Shown here: positions 8,053-15,374 of the stretch, piece by piece
How positions within the stretch are numbered: the first letter of the stretch is position 1
Layout of the letters: each line of letters begins with the position of its first letter
Assembly: GCA_963678095.2 (NCBI GenBank)
Contig: OY782746.1
Coordinates: forward strand, 1,612,001-1,676,000
Source of the DNA: G963678095 sp963678095
GTDB lineage: Bacteria; Bacillota; Negativicutes; Selenomonadales; Selenomonadaceae
Length of the DNA: 64,000 nt
Direction of reading: 5' to 3'
Program-made: the position numbers and the translations under genes
Notes under the pieces: generated by a model
Database searches by the model: none
The model's input: the letters and a program-made list of their open reading frames with translations, nothing else
Told to the model about the DNA's origin: nothing

Positions 8053-8589
8053 ATGGAAGCACTGGGTAATTTAGCAGCAGGTTTTATTTCATTATTCCAA
8101 AGAGGTGGCGTAAGCTTTGCCGGCATGGTAACCGGAATGTTGCCGATGATCATCGTCTTGATCACCGCAGTAAATGCTTTAATCAATATTATCGGTCAGG
8201 ACAGAATAGATTCCATCGCCAAGTTCACTGCAAAGAACATCTTCCTTCGGTACACAATTTTTCCGGTTCTTGCTATGTTTTTCTTAGGTAACCCGATGGC
8301 ATACAGCTTGGGCAGATTTTTGCCGGAAAAATATAAACCGGCCTATATGGATTCGGCCATCAGTTTTTGTCATCCGATTACCGGTCTTTTCCCTCATGCT
8401 AATCCGGCAGAACTTTTCGTATGGCTTGGCATAGCGCAAGGTGTTACAGCGCTTGGACTGCCGACAGCTGAACTGGCGGTCCGTTACTTTATCGCGGGTG
8501 TTATTGCGATCTTTATCCGCGGGCTGTTGACAGAAAAAATTACACTCTACATGCTGAAAAAGAACAACAGCAAATTGCTTCAGGACTAA
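8053..8589 (+). CDS. srlA: PTS glucitol/sorbitol-family transporter subunit IIC (IIC2)
   Basis: 178 residues, ATG 8053, strong GAGGAGG. An integral membrane protein of the Gut (glucitol) PTS family, with hydrophobic segments near residues 20-45, 60-80 and 115-165 and the family pattern LGNPMAYSLGRFLPEKYKPAYMD (shown in part) and HPITGLFPHANPAEL. With the following EIIBC and the EIIA at 10431 it forms a full enzyme II. The complex phosphorylates a polyol during uptake, using phosphate relayed from phosphoenolpyruvate. The family is known for sorbitol, but members also carry pentitols and other polyols, so the substrate is not fixed by homology. Confidence 0.9.
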   Translation: MEALGNLAAGFISLFQRGGVSFAGMVTGMLPMIIVLITAVNALINIIGQDRIDSIAKFTAKNIFLRYTIFPVLAMFFLGNPMAYSLGRFLPEKYKPAYMDSAISFCHPITGLFPHANPAELFVWLGIAQGVTALGLPTAELAVRYFIAGVIAIFIRGLLTEKITLYMLKKNNSKLLQD

Positions 8590-8653
8590 AAAGTTGTTCT
8601 GGAACATGGTTTACGGTTTAAATTTAGAAAATTTAAAAGAGGTGTAATATTAC

Positions 8654-9634
8654 ATGGGTAATGTAATCAGAATTGAAAAAGGTCCAAACGGTTGGGGCGG
8701 ACCATTAACGGTACAGCTCACAGAGAAAAGAAATAAAGTTGTCTGCATTACGGGCGGAAGTCTGCATCCGGTTGCGGTAAGAATTGCGCAGCTGCTCAAT
8801 GCGGAGCTTGTAAACGGTTTTAAGACCGGAGTTCCAGATGATGAAATTGCGGTTGCTATCGTTGATTGCGGTGGGACTTTGCGCTGTGGAATTTATCCGA
8901 AAAAAGGCGTGCCTACAGTCAACGTCACACCGGTGGGAAAATCGGGGCCGATGGCTAAATTTATTGTGGAAACAATATATGTTTCTGACGTCAAAGAAAA
9001 CACGATAACCTTGCTGGAAGGCGATGCTGCGGCTGATATTCCGGTTGCGGCTGCAGCCGTTGAAACTGCTCCGGTGGCAAGTATGGATGAGGAGCCGACT
9101 GGAAAGGGCAATATCCTAGCACGTTTTGGTAAAGCCGCTGGCGGCGTAATCAATATCTTTTTCCAGGCAGGCCGTGATACGATTGATATGGTTATTAAGA
9201 CGATTCTGCCGTTTATGGCGTTTGTCAGCATGATCGTTGGCATTATCCTGCAGACGGGGCTCGGCGACTTTATCGCTGCGGCAATTTCGCCATATGCAGG
9301 AAGTCTGGGTGGATTGCTGGTCATCTCGATCATCTGCGGGTTGCCAGTTCTCTCCCCACTGCTTGGTCCAGGCGCTGTTATTGCGCAGGTTATTGGGGTA
9401 CTGCTCGGGACGCAGATTGCCGCTGGTGCCATTCCGCCGTCGTTTGCTCTGCCAGCTCTGTTTGCAATCGATACACAGGTTGGTTGTGACTTCATGCCGG
9501 TTGGCTTAAGTCTGATGGATGCGGAATCAGAAACGGTTGAAATCGGTGTGCCTGCGATCTTGATTTCGCGTGCGATTGCCGGTCCGTGTGCCGTAATTGT
9601 TGCTTATTTTGTCGGGATGGGCTTGTTTGCCTGA
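8654..9634 (+). CDS. srlE: PTS glucitol/sorbitol-family transporter subunit IIBC (SrlE)
   Basis: 326 residues, ATG 8654 with GAGGTG upstream. The N-terminal half is the cytoplasmic EIIB domain, starting VIRIEKGPNGWGGPL and containing cysteines in VVCITGG and VDCGGTLRC. A poly-Ala/Val linker near residues 130-155 leads to the membrane EIIC1 domain with helices from about residue 175 to the end (MIVGIILQTGLGDFIAAAIS; CDFMPVGLSLMDAE is family-typical). It takes phosphate from the EIIA protein and transfers it to the polyol. Length and domain order are those of SrlE. It is 64 bases downstream of srlA. Confidence 0.9.
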   Translation: MGNVIRIEKGPNGWGGPLTVQLTEKRNKVVCITGGSLHPVAVRIAQLLNAELVNGFKTGVPDDEIAVAIVDCGGTLRCGIYPKKGVPTVNVTPVGKSGPMAKFIVETIYVSDVKENTITLLEGDAAADIPVAAAAVETAPVASMDEEPTGKGNILARFGKAAGGVINIFFQAGRDTIDMVIKTILPFMAFVSMIVGIILQTGLGDFIAAAISPYAGSLGGLLVISIICGLPVLSPLLGPGAVIAQVIGVLLGTQIAAGAIPPSFALPALFAIDTQVGCDFMPVGLSLMDAESETVEIGVPAILISRAIAGPCAVIVAYFVGMGLFA

Positions 9635-9896
9635 GCAATGGGAAAAATTTGCTGGAGTACAGATGTCAGCCCAATGGACTGGCATCTGCTTACCCCGGTA
9701 TCCTTACCAGGCAAGGAATCAATACTCTAACAACGTAGGAATAATTCCTACAAAGATTGCGGGGAAGTCTTACAATAAAATCAGAATGTATCTGCTGTTT
9801 TTATTTTTCTGAAAATGAGATAATAAAACAAGGGATTTGTCCAAATAGTAAGAAAATATAAAAGGATGCAGGATTGTCGATAAGTGGGGAATAAAA
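9635..9896 (+). promoter_or_regulatory. Hairpin-rich intergenic segment between EIIBC and second isomerase
   Basis: 262 bases without a credible gene. A 10-bp stem (9660-9669 with 9679-9688) and an 8-bp inverted repeat GTAGGAAT/ATTCCTAC around 9743 are present. Neither is followed by a T run, so a stability or processing role is more likely than termination. Confidence 0.4.
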
Positions 9897-10352
9897 ATGA
9901 AACCAACAATTGTAATTGGCAGTGACCATGCCGGCTTTTTGATGAAAGCCGTTATTGTAAAAAAGCTCCAGGAAGAAGGTTTTCTTGTTGAAGACCTGGG
10001 GACGGATTCGGAAGAATCGGTGAGTTTTGCTGAAATTGCCCGGCCGGTCGCGAAAGCCGTAGCTGCTTCGGTGGAAAAACGTGGGATATTGATTTGTGGT
10101 ACAGGAATTGGCATGTCGATTATGGCCAATAAAGTAAAAGGAATCCGGGCAGCCTTAGTACATGACCTTTTTTCAGCGAAGGCGACCAGAGAACACAACG
10201 ACTCCAATATTCTGTGCATGGGGGCCCGTATTATTTCTGAATCCATGGGCTGGGAAATTGCCCATATATGGTTGAATACTGAATTCTTAGGTGGTAAGTA
10301 TCAGCAACGGCTGCAGTTTATCACCGATTATGAAAATGAAAACAAACAGTGA
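9897..10352 (+). CDS. RpiB/LacA/LacB family sugar-phosphate isomerase, copy 2
   Basis: 151 residues, ATG 9897, GGGGAA upstream. This copy keeps the canonical SDHAGF motif near residue 9 and CGTGIGMSIMANKVKGIRA around residue 67, so it looks like an ordinary ribose-5-phosphate isomerase B. It would convert ribulose-5-P to ribose-5-P or do the equivalent reaction on another aldose/ketose phosphate. Copy 1 at 5426 differs in the first motif (DEAAY), so the two probably act on different substrates or at different steps. LacAB heteromers also pair two such proteins, but those genes are normally adjacent, whereas these lie 4 kb apart. Confidence 0.88.
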   Translation: MKPTIVIGSDHAGFLMKAVIVKKLQEEGFLVEDLGTDSEESVSFAEIARPVAKAVAASVEKRGILICGTGIGMSIMANKVKGIRAALVHDLFSAKATREHNDSNILCMGARIISESMGWEIAHIWLNTEFLGGKYQQRLQFITDYENENKQ

Positions 10353-10430
10353 AAAACAGCTGGTTTTGCTGCAGGGAAGGACTACTGCCGTGAAGCGGGG
10401 CAATCTGAAGCTATAGATGAGGTGAAAGCA

Positions 10431-10787
10431 ATGAAATATGAAGTGGAAGTTTTAAAAGTCGGTGAGTTTGTACCGGATATGCTGGAAAACGGAGATATGG
10501 TTATCTTTGATGATTGTCCCAATGATACGCTGGCGGATGTGTGTTACATGCATACACGCTGTGAGATAACAGCGCCGATTGAAGTCGGTGATATGGTGCT
10601 TGTCGGAACGAAATCCTATCGCATTACGGCCATTGGTGACGAAGCCCTGCATACGTTGCAGGAACTCGGTCATTGTACGTTCAAATTTGATGGTTTGCCA
10701 GCGGTGGAGCTTCCCGGGCAAATCAGCTTGCAAGGCGATGAAGACCCCGATTTACTGAGCGTTGGCGATAAAATTTGCATAAAATAA
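10431..10787 (+). CDS. srlB: PTS glucitol/sorbitol-family subunit IIA
   Basis: 118 residues. ATG 10431 is preferred to GTG 10422 because GAGGTGA lies 6-8 bases before it. The protein matches EIIA-Gut in length and in IGDEALHTLQELGHCTFKFDG and ELPGQI. The His in CYMHTRCEI aligns with the region that carries the phosphorylated histidine. It passes phosphate from HPr to the SrlE B domain. In E. coli srlB follows srlE directly; here the second isomerase gene is inserted between them. Confidence 0.88.
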   Translation: MKYEVEVLKVGEFVPDMLENGDMVIFDDCPNDTLADVCYMHTRCEITAPIEVGDMVLVGTKSYRITAIGDEALHTLQELGHCTFKFDGLPAVELPGQISLQGDEDPDLLSVGDKICIK

Positions 10788-10833
10788 TCAGACAATATCC
10801 AGCACGATCAAAAGCAGTAAAGGAGCGGTTTTT

Positions 10834-11646
10834 ATGAAAGAATTAGGCGAAATCAAATGTTTCCTGCTCGATATGGACGGGACGATAAATTTGGGGCAGA
10901 ATCTGCTGCCGGGGGCCAGAGAATTCATGAGCTATCTGAAAGAAAGCGGTCGTGAGTTTCTTTTTCTGACCAATAACTCGTCGAAGGACAGTTCGCATTA
11001 TGTAAAAAAAATGACAAACCTTGGCATACCTTGTGATGCGGATCATGTGCTGACTTCAGGGGATGCTACGGCGATTTATATAAATAATTTAAAGCCACAG
11101 GCCCGGGTGTATTTGATGGGAACACCAGAACTTCAGCATGAGTTTGAACAGGCTGGAATTGTGCTGACAGATGAGAATCCGGATTTTGTCGTTCTGGGCT
11201 TTGATATGACGCTGACCTATGCCAAACTTGTAAAAGGCTGTGATTTTGTTCGCCAGGGACTGCCGTATATCGCGACGCATCCCGACTTTAACTGTCCGGT
11301 TGAAAACGGTTTTATTCCGGATACGGGGGCTATGATTGAATTGATCAAAGCATCTACCGGGCGGACGCCGGTTGTTATCGGCAAACCAAATCGTGAGATT
11401 ATTGAAAGTGCATTTAAAAAACGGGCGGGGTTTAAGCTCGATGAATTTGCCATGGTAGGGGACCGAGTGTATACAGATATTAAGACGGGCGTAAATGCCG
11501 GAATCACTTCTATTTTGGTATTGTCCGGGGAATCTACCGTAGAGGATTTGGTCAAAAATAATGTTGAAGCGACGTTTGTCTTTGACGGGGTTGGCGATAT
11601 ATACAAAGCCTTGCGGGAATATGATAAAGAACATAAATTAAATTAA
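10834..11646 (+). CDS. HAD-superfamily phosphatase, NagD/phosphoglycolate-phosphatase type
   Basis: 270 residues, ATG 10834 with AAGGAG 8 bases upstream. HAD motif I is LLDMDGTI with the nucleophilic Asp, motif II is FLTNNSSKD, the motif III lysine is in VIGKPNREI, and motif IV is MVGDRVYTDIKTGVNAG. A C2 cap (roughly residues 80-190) places it with NagD and phosphoglycolate phosphatases. As last gene of the polyol operon before a strong terminator it may dephosphorylate a dead-end or toxic sugar or polyol phosphate, a repair role known for such phosphatases. The substrate cannot be told from sequence. Confidence 0.85.
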   Translation: MKELGEIKCFLLDMDGTINLGQNLLPGAREFMSYLKESGREFLFLTNNSSKDSSHYVKKMTNLGIPCDADHVLTSGDATAIYINNLKPQARVYLMGTPELQHEFEQAGIVLTDENPDFVVLGFDMTLTYAKLVKGCDFVRQGLPYIATHPDFNCPVENGFIPDTGAMIELIKASTGRTPVVIGKPNREIIESAFKKRAGFKLDEFAMVGDRVYTDIKTGVNAGITSILVLSGESTVEDLVKNNVEATFVFDGVGDIYKALREYDKEHKLN

Positions 11647-11696
11647 CCGTCCATTACGGGAATTCGCTTATTATAAGCTTTCCATATTTTGCCATT

Positions 11697-11740
11697 ACAA
11701 ACACGCTGGTTGTCAAGTCCGGCGTGTTTGTTGTTTTTTT
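11697..11740 (+). terminator. Terminator of the polyol operon
   Basis: A 13-bp stem with one wobble (11697-11709 with 11719-11731) followed by TGTTTTTTT. Confidence 0.88.
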
Positions 11741-11800
11741 ATGAAAAGTAATAGCCAGAAAAAATACGGGTCGGACTTAAATTTTTTTTTCTTTTTCCGA

Positions 11801-11806
11801 TATAAT
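11801..11806 (+). promoter_or_regulatory. Consensus -10 box (TATAAT) before the orphan gene
   Basis: TATAAT 52 bases before the start codon of the gene at 11858. The -35 position holds a T-rich stretch without a clear match. Confidence 0.45.
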
Positions 11807-11857
11807 GGAATACAGGGCGAGTTTTCCTGTGAATTTTATGAGAGGAGGAATGGCGAT

Positions 11858-12301
11858 ATGGATCCACTCGATCAGGTTTCGACTGGTGCCGGCTATGCTT
11901 CGGCGGTGTCACTGACGGCGACAAAACCGGATGCAGCAAGTTCTTTTGCCAAGATGCTTGAACGCATGCGGACCGGAAAAATTGACACCGATGAGATTAC
12001 GGGCAAACCGGGAGCTGTTGTTACGTCGGTAACACAGACGATGAGCGATGGCTCGATTAATGTGCTGATTCTTGTCGACGGGAAGGTCGTTGCGGAGCAC
12101 AAGTATGCGGGAGCAAAAACAGCAGATGGTGAAAAATCCGCCAAGCTGCTGGATACCAAAACGCAGGTGCTTGGTAAAATTGGTGCCGATGGGAAATTTG
12201 GCGTGTCAAATCCGCTCAATCAGACGACGGGAAACGAGGGTAATTCGACCGTTATGTCCGATCTGAATGCTTTGGCAGGAACCTCTTTTTTTGGCAAGTA
12301 A
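11858..12301 (+). CDS. Orphan small protein of unknown function
   Basis: 147 residues. The start is ATG 11858, with GAGGAGG a few bases upstream; the in-frame extension to 11741 begins in the previous terminator and reads through a phenylalanine run, so it is rejected. I do not recognise the family. The protein has no signal peptide, membrane helix or cysteine and is rich in Gly, Ala, Thr, Ser and Lys. The middle (about residues 55-90) alternates hydrophobic and polar residues, INVLILVDGKVVAEHKYAG, as in a small beta-rich domain; both ends look flexible. It has its own -10 box and terminator, so it is a single-gene unit. Codon use is like its neighbours. Confidence 0.7.
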   Translation: MDPLDQVSTGAGYASAVSLTATKPDAASSFAKMLERMRTGKIDTDEITGKPGAVVTSVTQTMSDGSINVLILVDGKVVAEHKYAGAKTADGEKSAKLLDTKTQVLGKIGADGKFGVSNPLNQTTGNEGNSTVMSDLNALAGTSFFGK

Positions 12302-12358
12302 AGCAAGGTAGAAACGTAAGGATGCGTGAAGATAAAAATGGATTTTTTAATGGCAGAA

Positions 12359-12399
12359 AAATAGCCGCACTGCTTTTGTAGCAGCGCGGCTATTTTTTT
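12359..12399 (+). terminator. Terminator shared by the orphan gene and the ABC-F gene
   Basis: Stem of AAATAGCCGC with GCGGCTATTT plus an inner CTGCT/AGCAG pair around a short loop, T run to 12399. The A run on the 5' side also serves the convergent minus-strand gene. Confidence 0.88.
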
Positions 12400-12446
12400 G
12401 TCGTAATAAAGCAAAAATATGTTATTGCCAGATAGTGAAAGGCAAC

Positions 12447-14003
12447 TCAGACAATTTTTGTCGTCCAGTCTTCGACATTCCAGATGTCGGTTACCCAGCC
12501 CGTGTAGAATTCTGGTTCATGGGACACCAGTAAAATGGTCCCTTTGAATTCTTTTAAGGCCCGCTGGAGCTCTTCCTTGGCATCTACGTCAAGATGGTTT
12601 GTCGGTTCATCAAGGACGAGCAGGTTGATTTCCTTCTGCATGACCTTGCAGAGGCGCACCTTGGCAGCTTCACCGCCACTGAGAACCATCATCTTGCTGG
12701 TGATATGTTCGTTGGTAAGGCCACAGGCGGCAAGCGCAGCGCGGACTTCATAATTTGTCATGCCGGGGTACTCCTGCCAAATCTCTTCGATGGCCGTCCG
12801 GTCGTTGCCCTGTGCACTTTCCTGCTCAAAATAGCCAGGTTCGACGAATTCACCGTGTTCGATGGTTCCGGCAAACGGTGGGATCAGTCCGAGCAAAGTC
12901 TTTAAAAGGGTGGTCTTGCCAAGACCGTTGACGCCGTGGACGGCGACTTTCTGGCCACGTTCCAGCTGGATGTCAACGGGACGGGTCAGGGCCTCGTCGT
13001 AGCCGAGTACGAGCTGTTTGGCGTCAATAATAAAGCGGCTTGGCGTGCGGGCGGAGCGGAACTGAAAGTGCGGTTTGGGTTTTTCCTTCGGTTTTTCTAA
13101 AACTTCCATTTTGTCGAGCCGTTTCTGACGGCTGTTGGCCATGCCGCGGGTGGCTACACGAGCCTTGTTGCGCTGGATGAAATCCTCCATGCGTTCAATT
13201 TCCTGCTGCTGGCGCTCGTAGGCGGCGTCTTCCTGGCGCTTGCGGATGGCGTACATTTCCTGAAACCGTTCATATGTGCCCGTGTAACGGGTCAGGGTGG
13301 CACTTTCCACGTGGTAGATGACGTTGACGACGGCATTGAGGAAGGCAATATCATGCGAAACCAGAATAAAGGCATTTTCATAATTTTGCAGATAATTTTT
13401 CAGCCAGTGAATATGATCGACATCAAGGTAATTTGTCGGTTCGTCGAGGATCAGGATGCTGGGGTTTTCGAGCAGGAGTTTTGTCAGCAAGACCTTTGTC
13501 CGCTGCCCCCCGCTGAGCTCAGAGACATCCTTGTCGAGTCCGATGTCGCGCAGGCCAAGCCCGCTGGCTACTTCTTCGATTTTTGCATCAAGGGTATAAA
13601 AACTGTTTGCTTCGAGGATATCCTGGATATCGCCGACATCGGCCATCATTTTATCGATTTCCTCGGGGCTGGCATCGCCCATTTTGTCATAACAGGCCAG
13701 CATTTCGGCCTCCATCTTGTACATATCATCAAAAGCTGTGCGCAGGGCATCGCGAATGGACATGCCTTTTTTCAAAACGGCGTGTTGGTCGAGATACCCT
13801 ACGGATACCCGATTGGACCAAGATACCTTCCCCTGATCAGGGGTGAGCTGGCCGGTAATGATATTTAAAAAGGTTGATTTTCCTTCGCCGTTGGCACCGA
13901 TCAAGGCCACATGTTCGCCTTTGAGCAGGCGGAAGGAGACATCTTCCAAAATTGTGCGGGCACCAAATCCCTGGGATACGTGTTCAACATTTAATATGCT
14001 CAT
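12447..14003 (-). CDS. ABC-F family ATPase (translation factor type, YkpA/YbiT-like)
   Basis: 518 residues from ATG 14003, with AAAGGTGG close upstream; a longer reading to 14153 has no ribosome site. Two ABC ATPase domains without membrane segments: domain 1 has Walker A GANGEGKST (near residue 36), signature LSGGQ, Walker B LLILDEPTNYLD-type; domain 2 has GVNGLGKTT, LSGGE and LLVLDEPTNHLD. The linker between (around residues 240-320) is charged and helical, with a QRNKARVATRGMANSRQKRL stretch typical of ABC-F. ABC-F proteins bind the ribosomal E site to rescue stalled translation or, in some branches, protect from antibiotics. This one resembles the widespread housekeeping group rather than the resistance group, judged from sequence pattern only. 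Confidence 0.88.
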   Translation of the reverse strand: MSILNVEHVSQGFGARTILEDVSFRLLKGEHVALIGANGEGKSTFLNIITGQLTPDQGKVSWSNRVSVGYLDQHAVLKKGMSIRDALRTAFDDMYKMEAEMLACYDKMGDASPEEIDKMMADVGDIQDILEANSFYTLDAKIEEVASGLGLRDIGLDKDVSELSGGQRTKVLLTKLLLENPSILILDEPTNYLDVDHIHWLKNYLQNYENAFILVSHDIAFLNAVVNVIYHVESATLTRYTGTYERFQEMYAIRKRQEDAAYERQQQEIERMEDFIQRNKARVATRGMANSRQKRLDKMEVLEKPKEKPKPHFQFRSARTPSRFIIDAKQLVLGYDEALTRPVDIQLERGQKVAVHGVNGLGKTTLLKTLLGLIPPFAGTIEHGEFVEPGYFEQESAQGNDRTAIEEIWQEYPGMTNYEVRAALAACGLTNEHITSKMMVLSGGEAAKVRLCKVMQKEINLLVLDEPTNHLDVDAKEELQRALKEFKGTILLVSHEPEFYTGWVTDIWNVEDWTTKIV

Positions 14004-14169
14004 AAAAGCCACCTTTACTTCATTGATAGAAGTAGAATACCGTATAAAGGGGAGATTGGCAAGAGCGACAACGGAAATAAAGAAGATATCATGGCGGAAT
14101 AAAACATAAAAAATAATAGACAAATGTTTTTTGCAAGGGGATTGGTTTAACAAAAATTTAAAAATAGTG

Positions 14170-14198
14170 TTGCAATAAAATAAGTGTTGTGCTATTAT
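14170..14198 (+). promoter_or_regulatory. Promoter of the pheA-aroF transcript
   Basis: TTGCAA (14170-14175), exact 17-base spacer, TATTAT (14193-14198); transcription should start near 14205, at the head of the T-box leader. Confidence 0.7.
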
Positions 14199-14204
14199 AC
14201 ATAT

Positions 14205-14482
14205 AATTTCATTTTGTTAAAAGACGATGATAAGGAAAAGTAAGCAGACAGGATTATCACAGAGAGCCGGGGAGGCTGGGAACCCGGTATAGGAAGGTCT
14301 GGTGAAGTTCCCCTTGGAGTTGCCCGCTGAAGATCTGTTGTAGGCGGTGACGGAGCCTCTGCCGTTAAAAGGAGGAAAGTATCGACCATAAGGTCCGTAC
14401 TTTACAGAGATATTCACTTCGGTGAATAAGTAAGGTGGTAACGCGAGCACAGCCTCGTCCTTTGTAGGACGGGGCTTTTTTT
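14205..14482 (+). ncRNA. T-box riboswitch, phenylalanine specifier, with terminator
   Basis: The leader has the T-box order: GATGATAAGGAAAAGTA at the base of stem I, CAGAGAGCC and the apical GGCTGGGAACC, then GGTGAAGTTCCCCTTGGAG, where the specifier triplet reads TTC (14308-14310, Phe). The T-box bulge region is AAGGTGGTAACGCGAGC at 14432-14448. It is followed by the terminator stem AGCCTCGTCC / GGACGGGGCT (14451-14476) and a T run. Uncharged tRNA-Phe would pair with the specifier and with the T-box bulge to favour the antiterminator, so aromatic biosynthesis rises when phenylalanine is short. The downstream gene being prephenate dehydratase fits the specifier. Confidence 0.93.
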
Positions 14483-14504
14483 GTGGAAAAAGGAGTGTGA
14501 GGCT

Positions 14505-15350
14505 ATGGCGGCATTGGGATTTTTAGGGCCGGAGGGAACACATAGCGAAGAAGCGGCGCTGTATTTAAATGGACTGCGTAAAGAAAAATGGCGTCTTGTT
14601 CCGTATCCAAGTATTTATGAAGCGATTCAGGCTGTGGCAGATGGTGAGATTGAGCGCTGTCTGGTTCCGGTGGAAAACTCGATCGAAGGAGACATCAATA
14701 TCACGCTCGATACGCTGGCACATAAGGTCGATCTGGAGGTTGAAGAGGAGCTTGTCTGGCCGGTGCATAATCAGCTGCTGGTCAAAGATCTAAAGCAGGA
14801 AATTGGCCTGATCTTATCACATGCACAGCCGCTGGCACAATGCCGGGAATACATTAAGCTTCATTATAAGGGTGTGGAAATTCGCCAGGTGGCGAGCACA
14901 GCCCGAGCAGCAGAAATCGCTGCCGGAGTGCATGAAAACTATGCGGCGATTGGAACGCGAAGGGCGGCCCAGCTATATGGTTTAAAAGTGGCGGCAGCAG
15001 ACATTCAGGATGATAAGACGAATTGCACGCGGTTTTTCCTGCTGCGCCGGCCGGCACCAGAAAAACCCGCGCGTGCCGATAAAACCTTTCTGGTTTGCCG
15101 GATTGACGGACAGGCTGCTGGCAGTCTGTGCGAGGTGTTGCTCGAGTTTGCCTCGCGCAATATCAATATGACCAGAATTGAAAGCCGGCCAGCGAAAACA
15201 GGACTAGGAATATATGTGTTCTTTTTTGAACTCGATGCGACGGCACCGGCCGGCGACATTGAAGCGGCCATTGATGCCGTAAGAGCAAAAAGCCTGTGGT
15301 TGAAAAACCTGGGATCTTTTCCGGTACTAGAGGCAGACTGTAAAAAATAA
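14505..15350 (+). CDS. pheA: Prephenate dehydratase
   Basis: 281 residues from ATG 14505, AAAGGAG 10 bases upstream; an upstream TTG frame overlaps the terminator T run. It is a stand-alone (not chorismate-mutase fused) enzyme converting prephenate to phenylpyruvate. It starts with FLGPEGTHSEEAA, and PVENSIEGDINITLD and the catalytic TRF motif in DDKTNCTRFFLL are intact. The C-terminal ACT domain (about residues 200-275) has NMTRIESRPAKTGLG, the ESRP phenylalanine-binding motif, so feedback inhibition by Phe is expected in addition to T-box control. It is 24 bases upstream of the DAHP synthase gene and cotranscribed with it. Confidence 0.95.
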   Translation: MAALGFLGPEGTHSEEAALYLNGLRKEKWRLVPYPSIYEAIQAVADGEIERCLVPVENSIEGDINITLDTLAHKVDLEVEEELVWPVHNQLLVKDLKQEIGLILSHAQPLAQCREYIKLHYKGVEIRQVASTARAAEIAAGVHENYAAIGTRRAAQLYGLKVAAADIQDDKTNCTRFFLLRRPAPEKPARADKTFLVCRIDGQAAGSLCEVLLEFASRNINMTRIESRPAKTGLGIYVFFFELDATAPAGDIEAAIDAVRAKSLWLKNLGSFPVLEADCKK

Positions 15351-15374
15351 AACAGAGAAAAAGGCGGGACTAAA

